Positions 46,124 to 54,465 of a DNA stretch of 64,000 bases are shown piece by piece (the stretch's first letter is position 1; every line of letters starts with the position of its first letter). Location: positions 1 to 64,000 of the forward strand of contig JAABRU010000009.1 of assembly GCA_011390755.1 (NCBI GenBank), in the 5' to 3' direction. The notes beneath the pieces were generated by a model. It did not search any database, had not been told where the DNA came from, and saw only the letters and a program-made list of their open reading frames with translations. The translations under genes and the position numbers were made by a program. This DNA comes from Desulfobacteraceae bacterium. Its GTDB lineage: Bacteria; Desulfobacterota; Desulfobacteria; Desulfobacterales; Desulfococcaceae.

Positions 46124-46415
46124 CCTTATCTCCTTTCATTTCAGAAAATGCCTCTTCCGCAGAATCTGCGGTCAGAGGTCGGTGAAAAATAGAACATTGC
46201 CTTCCATGTATGGCTAAGATGGTTTTTGCGTAAACTATCAAAATCAAACAAAAGAAAGGTAATACTCTAATATTTATTTAAATCCATCTACCTACAGATT
46301 CGGCTGAAGGGCTATTAATATTAATTTTATAGAGCTAAACATCTGTTCTCTATTTCGATAGTTCTTCATAAAACTTCCATTCTCAGTCAAAATGTGAGAA
46401 ACAGCACCGAAGCAC
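46124..46415. other. Intergenic, no gene seen
   Basis: AT-rich stretch between the methyltransferase gene and the 29-codon gene. No repeat family or terminator recognised. Confidence 0.4.
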
Positions 46416-46505
46416 TTACCGTCGTCTTTTCCAATAGTAACCGCCTCCACCGCCAAAGACCAATACCAACACTACAATGAGAATGATTAGACCTGTCGTA
46501 CTCAT
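46416..46505 (-). CDS. 29-residue hydrophobic protein
   Basis: A tiny gene reading MSTTGLIILIVVLVLVFGGG, then GGYYWKRRR and stop. GGGAGGAAATTACC gives a strong ribosome site at the right spacing, and a sigma-54 promoter stands about 90 bases upstream. The pattern (single helix, glycine run, basic tail) resembles small membrane proteins of the DUF3309 sort that occur in stress-gene islands. Function unknown; it may help membrane stress responses. Confidence 0.8.
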   Translation of the reverse strand: MSTTGLIILIVVLVLVFGGGGGYYWKRRR

Positions 46506-46594
46506 GGTAATTTCCTCCCTTTAATTTGTTGTAATTTTTTGTTAGTTCCCGGAACACTTTTTCCGGGCGAGTCATTTTCACTGCTTTTTATACA

Positions 46595-46610
46595 TTCAAT
46601 TTTTGTGCCG
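46595..46610 (-). promoter_or_regulatory. Sigma-54-like promoter (site B)
   Basis: On the minus strand CGGCACAAAAATTGAA, one base off the TGGCAC -24 element and with TTGAA at -12. It lies about 90 bases upstream of the 29-codon gene. Confidence 0.65.
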
Positions 46611-46708
46611 GGTTTCCAACATTTAGCATCACGTCCCCCATCATTTTGATTTATATAAATAATCAGTTAAAATGACATTAACAGGCGTTCATTATCTGCC
46701 ATATAAAA

Positions 46709-46740
46709 AGGATTATATTTGACCATTAGTCATATTTGAC
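46709..46740. promoter_or_regulatory. Paired activator boxes, site B
   Basis: Box 1 GGATTATATTTGACC (46709) and box 2 AGTCATATTTGACA (46727), starts 18 bp apart, about 100-130 bp upstream of the site B promoter element. Confidence 0.65.
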
Positions 46741-46815
46741 ATTTTTCTGGGGGTATGGGCCTACAAGCCCAGGCAGCAGACTTAAGCAGCATAAAATCCT
46801 TTTCAGTTCCAGGCA

Positions 46816-47619
46816 TTAATCGGTCATCCCTCCCGGCTTCACTTCGGTGACCATCACAGGGCTGAAGGCTTTACAGTTGTCGGCGTAATCCCATCGCTCA
46901 ATCAGGCAGCGTCCTTCGGATATACCGCTACCCCAACGTACCAGGTTAACCGAGTTCGGGATGCCGCCACGGACCCGTGACGACACGGCTGTTCCCGCCT
47001 GCACGGCCCACATTGGCCTCACGGGGTCAGGCAGCGCAATCACGTAGGGCAGATGGATGTGCCCGCCCATCACCAAATCGCCGCCGGCAGCTGCCCAGCG
47101 CCGCAGTGCGGTGGCGTACCCGCGCAGCCGGTCATGAACATCCTCTGCACGCCGTACGGCGAAGGGTTGATGGACCACCACCACGCGCAGTTGCTCCGGG
47201 CTGGCACCCGCCAGGTATCCTGCCACCCGCTCTGTCTGTTCCGTGGACACCTCTCCGTTTGTGTGCCGATACCAGCGCGTTGTGTTCACGCAGACCACCA
47301 GCAAATCGCGCGAGGAATGCACGGGCTCCAGTTCGTCGCCAAATGCGGTGCAGTGTCGGGCGTAAGGGTGAAAGATACGGGCGATCAGGTCGAAGAGCGG
47401 AATGTCGTGGTTGCCCGGAATGGCCAGCACCGGAGCAGCGAGCCTGTCAACAAAGCTTCGCGCATCGCGGAACTGGCCGGGACGGGCACGCTGAGTGATG
47501 TCGCCCGAGAGCACCACCAGGTCGGGCCGCTGTTGCAGCGATAGCGCGGCAAGCGCTTCGACAACCGGCAGTTTCTCTGTGCCGAAATGTGTGTCGGATA
47601 TCTGCAACAGGATAGTCAT
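46816..47619 (-). CDS. Calcineurin-like metallophosphoesterase
   Basis: A 267-residue phosphoesterase with all metal-ligand motifs: DTHFG (residues 9-13), SGDIT, GNHD, VVHQP and GHIH. The closest plan is that of cyclic-nucleotide phosphodiesterase-like (CpdA/Icc) enzymes, but lipid-linked phosphates are also possible substrates, given the lipid kinase it is coupled to. The start overlaps the kinase gene's stop by four bases (ATGA). The pair is visibly more GC-rich than the genes on both sides and probably arrived together from another proteobacterium. Confidence 0.88.
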   Translation of the reverse strand: MTILLQISDTHFGTEKLPVVEALAALSLQQRPDLVVLSGDITQRARPGQFRDARSFVDRLAAPVLAIPGNHDIPLFDLIARIFHPYARHCTAFGDELEPVHSSRDLLVVCVNTTRWYRHTNGEVSTEQTERVAGYLAGASPEQLRVVVVHQPFAVRRAEDVHDRLRGYATALRRWAAAGGDLVMGGHIHLPYVIALPDPVRPMWAVQAGTAVSSRVRGGIPNSVNLVRWGSGISEGRCLIERWDYADNCKAFSPVMVTEVKPGGMTD

Positions 47620-48638
47620 GAGCCGTCCTGTCCGGGATCGGTTGCCACCTCTTCGGACCTCGGCTTGAGGAGATAGAGTGGTTTGGGGGACACCCGGAAA
47701 TCCAGAGGTACACGCATCCAGGTTACCTCGCCGTCTAAAGCCACCTTCACAGCGCGGTGCCCCATCAATACGAGCCGGGGCGCTACGACCATGCGATGGA
47801 ACCTGAAGCTCTCCACATTACTCTCTTCACCGAGGGTCCCGATGGTGCCGCGGAGCATCAGCAGGAGCATCGAAAACATTCCGATCGGCCGCAGCATCAC
47901 TGCTGCGATGCAGCCCTCGTCGAGCGCGTGCGCCTCATGCATGCCCATCTGCTCCATCTGCAGCCGGTTGTTGCAGACGATGAGTGTCAGCGTCGTCACG
48001 TCGCGGGCGCTTGCACTGAGTTCGATGGAAAGCCGCATCTGACGGTGCCTGGCCAGCAATGTGACAAAAGCAGACCCGATCGCCACCAGACGACTGCGGC
48101 CGAACCGCGCCTTGTCGGCCTCGCGGTACTGGATCAGCTCGGGGTAGAGGCCGAGGCTCGCGTTGACGAGAAATACCCGATCGTTGATCAAACCCACCTG
48201 TACCGGTGCCGGTACAGAATAAAGCAAAGCCTGTGCAGCGGCGGCGGCATTGTTGGGAATGCCGTGCGTCCTGGCAAAGTAGTTGAAAGTTCCCTGTGGC
48301 AGGATGCCCATGGCGCAGCCTTCGGCGTACGCGGCCTGCGCCACCGAACTGATCGTGCCATCGCCCCCCACGGCAACGACGGCAGTATGCCGGGCAATGG
48401 CCGTCACGGCTGCCTGAGTTGCGACGCCTGCAAGTTCATCGGGGCGGGCGCACAGCAATTCACCGGTTCTCCCGGCCGCCCTCAGCGACTCTTCGATCAT
48501 ATGGCGTGTCGTATCAGGATTGTTGCTACCTGAAGCAGCATTGATGATGAACAGCAGCGGTGAAGCGGGATCTATTTCGGGACAGCGCGACGGTTTCGGT
48601 TCTGAGGGGGTAAGGAAGGTGGTGAGAGGTGTTGACAT
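47616..48638 (-). CDS. Diacylglycerol/lipid kinase family protein
   Basis: A 340-residue YegS/DgkB-type lipid kinase. Visible motifs are LLFIINAASGSNN (nucleotide site), VVAVGGDGTISSVAQA with the catalytic GGDGT, and GILPQGTFNYFARTHGIP. The C-terminal half has the usual beta-sandwich ending VALDGEVTWMRVPLDFRVSP. It would phosphorylate diacylglycerol or a similar membrane lipid. GC-rich like its partner phosphoesterase, with which it shares a four-base overlap. The ribosome site (CAGG) is weak. Confidence 0.88.
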   Translation of the reverse strand: MSTPLTTFLTPSEPKPSRCPEIDPASPLLFIINAASGSNNPDTTRHMIEESLRAAGRTGELLCARPDELAGVATQAAVTAIARHTAVVAVGGDGTISSVAQAAYAEGCAMGILPQGTFNYFARTHGIPNNAAAAAQALLYSVPAPVQVGLINDRVFLVNASLGLYPELIQYREADKARFGRSRLVAIGSAFVTLLARHRQMRLSIELSASARDVTTLTLIVCNNRLQMEQMGMHEAHALDEGCIAAVMLRPIGMFSMLLLMLRGTIGTLGEESNVESFRFHRMVVAPRLVLMGHRAVKVALDGEVTWMRVPLDFRVSPKPLYLLKPRSEEVATDPGQDGS

Positions 48639-48798
48639 AGCAGTAAACCTGTTGGTTACTGACGGGACAACAAACTCCTGTCAGTGATTGTTTGGGAGAG
48701 ATTTACGGTCGCTCCCATATTAAACTGCAACCGAAGCCCCATAATGATGCAGGCAGGGCAAACAACACCATTAAATTTTTTAACACATGCTACCTACT

Positions 48799-48816
48799 CA
48801 AGGGCACCGGTGCCCT
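48799..48816 (-). terminator. Perfect 18-bp palindrome after the lipase-like gene
   Basis: AAGGGCACCGGTGCCCTT lies about 20 bases past the stop of the lipase-like gene. It has no loop and no T-run; it could be a terminator stem or a dimeric protein site. Otherwise 48639-48836 holds nothing recognisable. Confidence 0.35.
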
Positions 48817-48836
48817 TGCCCACCCAACCCCACAAA

Positions 48837-50258
48837 TTACAGTCCAAACAAACCGCTCCCCGGACAGGTATTGATAAAACAGCCCGAAGAACCCGCCTCT
48901 ATGATGTCCGAGCCCTGGGGCATGGAATCTTCAAAGGTCTCCAGCACAGGGGAAAAGCGCTGCTTCTCCTCTTCGGGCATATAGGCCAGTTCATCAAGGC
49001 TGGCTGCCACATGCTCCCAGAAATCGTATCTGTCAAATTTCCCTTCCACCATGTTAAGATGGTCAAAATCCGGGCAGATCACGGCTTTTCTGAAGTTCAT
49101 GCGATCCGTAAAATCTTTAAGATGAATCTTGTTGGATTCAATGGAGAGCCAGTTTTTATCCTCCTCCACGGTAAACATGGGTTCGTTGGCACTATCTTTT
49201 TTCAGAAAAAAGGCACTTTGAAGGGGCACCATGCCGTCATTGGCCATGTAATGAAACACATCTTCCCCTGTGCTTCCCCTGGAGGGTATTTCAGCTATAA
49301 ACTGTGTCGTCACCTCAAGGCCGGCATGATCCGTAAATGACAGGTTCAACCAGTTGAGAGCGGCGGCACCCCCAATACCCAAATCCGTGTCATAACCGCC
49401 GTAGGCGATGATCCTGCCGAAATACCGGGCATCCCGGTTCATCTCATCCAGGGTGCCAAAAGAACGATCCGGCAGATAGAGCATGGCATCGGACTGGTTC
49501 GTTTCCAGCATCGGGTTTTCCATATTGGCGTCCATAACAGAGAGATGATGCTCATCCCCCAGGTCAGAAGAAAGGAAAAACTGCCGGTATGGTATGCCGT
49601 TTTCCGGCCCGTCAAAATTATCCCAGCCAAGCCCCATAGTACCGATATCCGACACATTGACCTCATAACTATCCGTATATCCATAGATATAGGAGGCAAG
49701 ATCGTCTTCATGATCTTTACCGGATATTGCAAGAAGACCCCAGTCGGGTACTGCCGCCGGTGAGCCATGATGGGGAGTAGCCAGGGTCACAAGCCCCAGA
49801 ACGCGATTGCCTTCATTGCCCTCCCCATAACGGGTCATGTAGGAGCGGGATACCAGTCCTCCCCGGCTGTGTGCCAAAAGCAGAACCGGCCTCTCCTGAC
49901 CAAATTGGGCAATAATGGCATCCCCCAGCTCTTTGGCATTTCCCGAATGACCGTCGTAGCCAATCAGTTTTTCGGTGTTGTGGTGAAACCGCCATATTTC
50001 ATATCTGCTGGAAAACGCATCGTGTTCCGATACCCAGTTAAGAAAGATGTCCCACCGGTCTTCATCTTCCTTGAAACTGTTGTCACCGTGGACCAGAATC
50101 AGCGGAATCCTGTCCGGAGACTGATCGCTCTCTACGACCAGTCCGAAGAACTCTTCATCCGCCAGTGCGACACCGTCTGTCATTTTGGTCGGGACAGAAA
50201 ATATGGTCATCAGTGTAAAAAACAGCATTGAAAGAATAACAGTATGTTTTTTCATCAT
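48837..50258 (-). CDS. Secreted alpha/beta hydrolase (lipase-like)
   Basis: A 473-residue exported enzyme. The signal peptide ends near VALADEE. The hydrolase core shows IPLILVHGDNSF (oxyanion region), the nucleophile elbow LLLAHSRGGLVSRSY and LVTLATPHHGSPA, as in triacylglycerol lipases and PGAP1-like esterases. Later histidines (DFDHLNMVEG) supply a candidate for the catalytic histidine. The tail ends in two cysteines (SSGCFINTCPGSGLFGL). AGAGGAA precedes the double ATG. It follows the 53-codon gene by about 45 bases and is probably cotranscribed from the site C promoter. Confidence 0.85.
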   Translation of the reverse strand: MMKKHTVILSMLFFTLMTIFSVPTKMTDGVALADEEFFGLVVESDQSPDRIPLILVHGDNSFKEDEDRWDIFLNWVSEHDAFSSRYEIWRFHHNTEKLIGYDGHSGNAKELGDAIIAQFGQERPVLLLAHSRGGLVSRSYMTRYGEGNEGNRVLGLVTLATPHHGSPAAVPDWGLLAISGKDHEDDLASYIYGYTDSYEVNVSDIGTMGLGWDNFDGPENGIPYRQFFLSSDLGDEHHLSVMDANMENPMLETNQSDAMLYLPDRSFGTLDEMNRDARYFGRIIAYGGYDTDLGIGGAAALNWLNLSFTDHAGLEVTTQFIAEIPSRGSTGEDVFHYMANDGMVPLQSAFFLKKDSANEPMFTVEEDKNWLSIESNKIHLKDFTDRMNFRKAVICPDFDHLNMVEGKFDRYDFWEHVAASLDELAYMPEEEKQRFSPVLETFEDSMPQGSDIIEAGSSGCFINTCPGSGLFGL

Positions 50259-50302
50259 TTCCTCTTATTTATAATTTAAATAGGTTCTATCAAAATGTCT
50301 AA

Positions 50303-50464
50303 TTAACTTACCCAAACTCCCTCTCTTAAAATCAAAAGGTCAGATTGATTTGGCTCAAAGAGTGCAAGCACCTCGTCAAAACCGGATTGTTGAAGTTCTT
50401 TTACATCTGATTCGGCATCCTCGTGTGATGGATATGTTGCCACGATGTCTTTGTTTTTGTCCAT
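50303..50464 (-). CDS. 53-residue protein resembling the N-terminus of a general stress protein
   Basis: Reads MDKNKDIVATYPSHEDAESD, then VKELQQSGFDEVLALFEP, and stops after REGVWVS. AGAGAGGAGG gives a strong ribosome site. The FxSHEDAExxVKELQxxGFD pattern is that of the N-terminal part of YflT/DUF1269-like general stress proteins, which are about three times longer. It may be a genuine mini-protein or a truncated one. Confidence 0.7.
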   Translation of the reverse strand: MDKNKDIVATYPSHEDAESDVKELQQSGFDEVLALFEPNQSDLLILREGVWVS

Positions 50465-50574
50465 GATCCTCCTCTCTCTGCTGATAATTTCATTTATTCT
50501 CTACTCTCCTAATAATATTCTTTAATATTTACAGAATAGAAAAAAAGAGTGCCATTACTCAGGGAGTTTCCCAA

Positions 50575-50660
50575 AAATAAACTTCCCGTTTTTCTGTCTG
50601 AATGTCGGGTTACGCTGCGCTAACCCGACCTACTTTGGGTAGATTATTTTTGTCGAAGTC
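50575..50660. repeat. Palindromic module GTCGGGTTACGCTGCGCTAA
   Basis: AATAAACTTCCCG and similar arms surround the module TCGGGTTACGC-TGCGCTAACCCGACC, which also sits in the cores of the elements at 15226, 23158 and 61701. Confidence 0.5.
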
Positions 50661-50679
50661 CCTCATGCTTTTATACACT

Positions 50680-50768
50680 AATGCTTTGTCAGGATTGAAA
50701 TTGTGAGTTGTAAAAATCGGATTTTTCTGTACACCTGAACTCACATATTCAAAGTTGACAGAACACTG
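50680..50768. mobile_element. MITE family D between a sigma-54 promoter and its genes
   Basis: From AATGCTTTGTCAGGATTG to CAAAGTTGACAGAACACT, 89 bp. Its right end is 14 bases from the -12 element at 50783, so it sits about where transcription should begin. Its inner part resembles 61596-61700. Confidence 0.75.
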
Positions 50769-50782
50769 ATTGCTTTTCTTAT

Positions 50783-50798
50783 TGCATTCTCTGTGCAA
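50783..50798 (-). promoter_or_regulatory. Sigma-54-like promoter (site C)
   Basis: On the minus strand TTGCACAGAGAATGCA: two mismatches to TGGCAC-N5-TTGCA. It is now 320 bases from the first gene because of repeats inserted downstream. Confidence 0.5.
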
Positions 50799-50897
50799 GA
50801 TTCTCCGATACTCAGGCATTTGATTTATCATTCTGATTTTAAAGCGGAATCAGTCAAAAATCATTTACATGGCATTCATTGAAATCAATATAAAAAA

Positions 50898-50928
50898 GGC
50901 CATATATGCTCATAGGGTATATAGGACC
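50898..50928. promoter_or_regulatory. Paired activator boxes, site C
   Basis: Box 1 GGCCATATATG (50898) and box 2 GGGTATATAGGACC (50915), 17 bp apart; the most diverged of the six sites. It lies 100-130 bp upstream of the site C promoter element. Confidence 0.55.
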
Positions 50929-50987
50929 TTATTTTAGAACACATACGTTGTAAATGACTGAAAACTAATTCCACTTAACTTTTATAT

Positions 50988-51509
50988 TCAAGAATCTTTG
51001 TGGTGTAAGGAATTTTCAAACTCTTTACGATTATAAAACCCGTCGTCCAAAATCTCTGTATCAATTGTATCATCGTGAATATAATGGCGGAACATAATTA
51101 ATTCGTAGTCACGATCAATTTCGGATACTCTATTGAACCGTCTTGCTTTGACAAAAGTATTATAATCTATTTGGTTTGTAAGCACCTTTTTTTGTTCTTT
51201 ATTTAAATTCACCATTCCTATTGGTACAATAAGGTGTTCATCGCCATCCTTGTTTAAAAATCCATGCACACCATCGCTTACAGAAACATGGTAAGTGTTG
51301 TAACCAACCTCTATCAAAGAATCATCAACCTCAACATCAAGATAAACAACCCGTTCAGCTTTTTTATTAACCAGTAAATTGGTCACTTTCCCAATAGTGC
51401 GATTTTCGGCATCTATAACATCCCAGCCCCTTACATCATAATAATCGGACGCTACTTTATAATCGGAAAGCTCTTCTAAATAGTACAGGTTCTTATTATT
51501 GTCAGACAT
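50988..51509 (-). CDS. PRC-barrel domain protein, AT-rich
   Basis: A 173-residue protein. The PRC-barrel pattern is seen in VRGWDVIDAENRTIGKVTNL followed by ERVVYLDVEVDDSL and LIVPIGMVNLNKEQ. The protein is acidic and lacks a signal peptide. AAAGGA lies before ATG 51509; a TTG six codons upstream includes that site. It follows the TM/tandem-repeat protein gene by 24 bases. Both are more AT-rich than their surroundings and look like genes of Bacteroidota, which I infer from composition and style only. Confidence 0.85.
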   Translation of the reverse strand: MSDNNKNLYYLEELSDYKVASDYYDVRGWDVIDAENRTIGKVTNLLVNKKAERVVYLDVEVDDSLIEVGYNTYHVSVSDGVHGFLNKDGDEHLIVPIGMVNLNKEQKKVLTNQIDYNTFVKARRFNRVSEIDRDYELIMFRHYIHDDTIDTEILDDGFYNRKEFENSLHHKDS

Positions 51510-51533
51510 AATTATTATTCCTTTCAAAATTAT

Positions 51534-52280
51534 TTAATTCATTTTATACAGAAGGTCCGCTGCTTTACTAAAGAAAGTTTTAACTTCATCTTTCTGATCA
51601 AGAGTAAGTACTCCCGGTTTTATTGATTCTGATGCAATTTTTAATTCTGCAACTTCATTTATCAATCCCGGATATTTAGCCTTTTGGATGTTTTGCAATA
51701 CATTGGTTAAAATATCATCCGCCTTTCTAATGCTATCCGCATGTGTTGTTACAAAGGAATCTTTTTCAATCATTTCTGCATATTCCCTTACCTTTTCTAA
51801 ATCTGCCTGAACTTCGTATCCAACTTCACCGGCCATAGCATTTGTAGCTTCGATTAATTTTGAAAGAGTTTCATTTGTATATTCATGATCCAGACTCATC
51901 TTATTTTTGCCGGTTTCCACAAAATTTATATAAGCCGCCACGGTACTGTTATTTTCCTTCACATTTATGAGGTCTGTTTCCTTAGTATCTGTAAGTTCGG
52001 ATGTGAGGTCTGTTTCCTTAGTATCTGTAAGTTCGGATGTAAGGTCTGTTTCCTTAGTATCTGTAAGTTCGGATGTAAGGTCTGTTTCCTTAGTATCTGT
52101 AAGTTCGGATGTAAGGTCTGTTTCCTTAGTATCTATGAGTTCGGATGTTTTGGGCACTTCATTCGTTTCCCCATTGTAATCATTAAATGCCAGGAAATAA
52201 ATAAGTATTGCAATTACTACGAGTACCAATAATATCCACGGCCACACCAGTTTTTTCTTTTCAATTTTAATTTCTGTCAT
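51534..52280 (-). CDS. Single-helix membrane protein with five 12-residue repeats
   Basis: A 248-residue protein. A basic start (MTEIKIEKKKLVWPW) leads into one helix (ILLVLVVIAILIYFLAF), then five copies of a 12-residue unit TSELTDTKETDL, then a helical domain of about 130 residues (EYTNETLSKLIEATNAMAGE, LEKVREYAEMIEKD). It probably spans the inner membrane with a long repeat stalk in the periplasm. It is the first gene of an operon with the PRC-barrel gene, behind an excellent sigma-54 promoter. Family unknown. Confidence 0.82.
   Translation of the reverse strand: MTEIKIEKKKLVWPWILLVLVVIAILIYFLAFNDYNGETNEVPKTSELIDTKETDLTSELTDTKETDLTSELTDTKETDLTSELTDTKETDLTSELTDTKETDLINVKENNSTVAAYINFVETGKNKMSLDHEYTNETLSKLIEATNAMAGEVGYEVQADLEKVREYAEMIEKDSFVTTHADSIRKADDILTNVLQNIQKAKYPGLINEVAELKIASESIKPGVLTLDQKDEVKTFFSKAADLLYKMN
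51970..52149. repeat. 36-bp in-frame tandem repeat, five copies
   Basis: Unit AGGTCTGTTTCCTTAGTATC + TGTAAGTTCGGATGTA, nearly identical in all copies; the last unit differs (CTATGAGTTCGG). It keeps the reading frame and codes the stalk of the protein 51534-52280. Near-identity at DNA level suggests recent slippage. Confidence 0.95.
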
Positions 52281-52394
52281 AATAGTCTCCTTAAGTAAGA
52301 TAATAAATTTATTTTAACGATTCAGATAATTCAATTTATTTTGCCATTTTTTTCCTCCTTTTGATCGATTTTTCTTATTTCATTATATTTTATA

Positions 52395-52410
52395 TGCAAT
52401 CTTTGTGCCA
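52395..52410 (-). promoter_or_regulatory. Sigma-54 promoter (site D)
   Basis: On the minus strand TGGCACAAAGATTGCA: a perfect match to the -24/-12 consensus TGGCAC-N5-TTGCA. It stands 115 bases upstream of the repeat-stalk protein gene. Confidence 0.9.
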
Positions 52411-52510
52411 AGCTTCCAACACCCAGGATTGTGTCACCCATCATTTTGATTTTTATGAATAATTTGTTAAAAAGACGATTTCAGAGCAATCATTAACCGT
52501 CAATATAAAA

Positions 52511-52542
52511 AGTCATATTTACTCGAAAGGTCACATATGACC
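52511..52542. promoter_or_regulatory. Paired activator boxes, site D
   Basis: Box 1 AGTCATATTTA (52511) and box 2 GGTCACATATGACC (52529), 18 bp apart; box 2 is a near-perfect palindrome. They lie 100-130 bp upstream of the site D promoter. Confidence 0.8.
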
Positions 52543-52670
52543 GATTTGCAGCACGCTCCGCCTCAATCAGCACTCATTTCCCCAAACCCCCGCTTTTCCG
52601 GCTATAAAAATCCATATGATAAGTGAATACAGTCTGATCCGCCTCCGGCACACGGTGTGCTGCAAAAAAA

Positions 52671-53352
52671 TTATAAAATCACCTTCCCGGATAGTCGGTC
52701 GGCCAGTTTGGGTAAGGTCATTCCCTGAACGACAATGGAGAAGATGACGATGATATAAGTGATGGTGATAATAGTTGTCCGCTCAGGAACATAGGGCAGG
52801 GACAGTGCCAGGGCAACCGAGATGCCGCCGCGCAGGCCTCCCCAGGTCATCATGGTAACCACTCCCTGACTGAATGGCCTGAAAGGCCGCATGGCCAGCA
52901 CCGCTCCCCCGACACATGCCCAGCGGGCAAAGAGGGTGATAACTATGGAGAAAAGTCCGGAAATGAATAACTTGAGATTAAAAGGTATGATCAGTATTTC
53001 CAGGCCAATCAGCATAAACAGGATGGCATTGAGAATTTCATCGATCAGTTCCCAAAAATCGTCAAGACGTTCCTGTGTGTGGTCGGACATGGCAAAGGTG
53101 CGACCGTGATTGCCAATAAGTAAACCCGCTACGACCATTGCAATCGGACCGGATATATGGAATCGGTCGGCAAAGGCATAACCGCCCATGACCATGGCCA
53201 GGGTGATAAGCACTTCCACCTGGTAGTTGTCGATCCGTTTCAGCATCTGATAGGCAACCACACCGATTGCCATGCCAAGCACGAACCCTCCGCCGACTTC
53301 CTTGAAAAAAAGCTTTGCCACATGGGTGATAGAAAGTTCTACTTCGCCCTGA
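52671..53352 (-). pseudogene. Na+/H+ antiporter (CPA1/NhaP type), N-terminal half lost
   Basis: The open frame gives the C-terminal half of an NhaP-like antiporter: TLAMVMGGYAFADRFHISGP, ILFMLIGLEILIIPF, MTWGGLRGGISVALALSLPY and a last helix. A full protein has about 400 residues or more. The frame has codons upstream of the possible ATG at 53321 (QGEVELSITHV) and stops making sense exactly where a family D MITE begins at 53352. Beyond the MITE follow the activator boxes of site E, so the promoter and first six or so helices have been replaced. An internal start could still make a partial membrane protein, but it is unlikely to transport. Confidence 0.85.
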
Positions 53353-53493
53353 GTGCTCTGTCAAAGTTAATCTGACGGGTATGCAAAGCTGTAGGGGCGT
53401 ATTGCATACGCCCGCCGGTTGGCGTTCCGGGGCGTATGCAATAAGCCCCTGCAGAAATAATATCACCCGTCATTCAAATGTTGACAGAACACT
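53352..53493. mobile_element. MITE family D2 inside the antiporter locus
   Basis: From AGTGCTCTGTCAAAGTTA to ATGTTGACAGAACACT, 142 bp, with inner ends TCTGACGGGT/ACCCGTCA and the core GTAGGGGCGTATTGCATACG. It resembles 30583-30734. Confidence 0.85.
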
Positions 53494-53505
53494 ACCATAA
53501 TAAAA

Positions 53506-53536
53506 GGTCATGTTTAACCGGTGGTCATATATGACA
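53506..53536. promoter_or_regulatory. Paired activator boxes, site E (no promoter left)
   Basis: Box 1 GGTCATGTTTA (53506) and box 2 GGTCATATATGACA (53523), 17 bp apart. The place where a sigma-54 element should lie, toward the antiporter, is occupied by the MITE at 53352-53493. Confidence 0.75.
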
Positions 53537-53549
53537 TTTTCGGGGACTC

Positions 53550-54462
53550 TTACTTTCTCCGCCATGTCTCTACTTCGATAAAAATGCGCTTAACCATTGG
53601 GTAGGATCGTTTGATTGCACTGTCCAGGCCTGCCACTGTCACCTCAACCGCTGTCGCCAGGATCGGGTCCACAAAATCGACGCTGATGTTCACGAGAATA
53701 AAGTCAGGCCCCATGTGCATGGTCAATATTTCATTGATTTGTTTGATTTCTTTGAACGAACAGGCGATTTCCCGTATTCCCTGGACGACCTCTTTATTGG
53801 CACTTTCTCCGATCAACAGACTTTTTGTTTCGAATGCCAGTAAAAAGGCGGTTGCCGCCAGTATCAGCCCGATAATGACGGCTGCGGCTGCGTCATAAAC
53901 AGGGCTGGCTGTAACATCGCTGAGAAGAATTCCCACAAATGCGACGAAAAGACCGATGATTGCAGCAGAATCCTCTAACAGCACAATAAATATGGAGGGG
54001 TCTTTACCTCTGTGAATGGCCTGAATATAGCCCCAAGTGCCTTTTGATTTGGCGAATTCCTTCAGAGCGATATACCAAGTGGTTCCTTCAAAAACCAATG
54101 CAAGGCATATCACGACGTAATTGACGTAAGATTGTTTTACCGGCACCGGAGAAAGGAGATGGTCTATCCCCTTGTACATGGATAGTCCCGCACCGCCGGC
54201 AAAGAGTACGATGGCAACAACAAAGCCCCAGAAGTAAATCTCCTTGCCGTGACCGAAAGGAAATTCATTATCGGCGGGCATTTTTGCCCGCCGCAATCCG
54301 TACAGCAGCAGAATCTGGTTGCCTGTATCGGCGCACGAGTGGATTGCTTCCGACAGCATGGCCGAACTTCCGGTCATCAGGGACGCGACAACTTTGGTCA
54401 CCGCTATCAGGAAATTGCCGGCCAGAGCCGCAGTAGATAACCTTTCGGGAAGATGCCGCCAT
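53550..54462 (-). pseudogene. Cation diffusion facilitator family transporter, frameshifted near its start
   Basis: A CDF-type metal exporter. The main frame (53550-54401) has SSAMLSEAIHSCADTGNQIL, EFPFGHGKEIYFWGFV, five helices and the cytoplasmic C-terminal domain. The true start is ATG 54462, with GGAGAGG upstream, giving MAASSRKVIY. At 54432 there is one base too many (TAC-T-GCG); without it the frame continues AALAGNFLIAVTKVVAS, as in the family. So the gene has a +1 frameshift at codon 11. A GTG at 54401 could restart translation but would lose the first helix. Sequencing error is possible and would be the simplest alternative. Confidence 0.85.
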
Positions 54463-54465
54463 ATG

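Noticed and set aside
46387-46581. Minus-strand frame of 64 codons over the 29-codon gene
   Set aside because: It is in another frame, has no ribosome site and runs through the strong start region of the small hydrophobic gene.
50610-50831. Minus-strand frame of 73 codons
   Set aside because: It lies across two MITEs and a sigma-54 element and has no protein-like pattern.
51970-52149. 36-bp repeats as a CRISPR array
   Set aside because: There are no spacers; the repeats are in frame and encode part of a protein.
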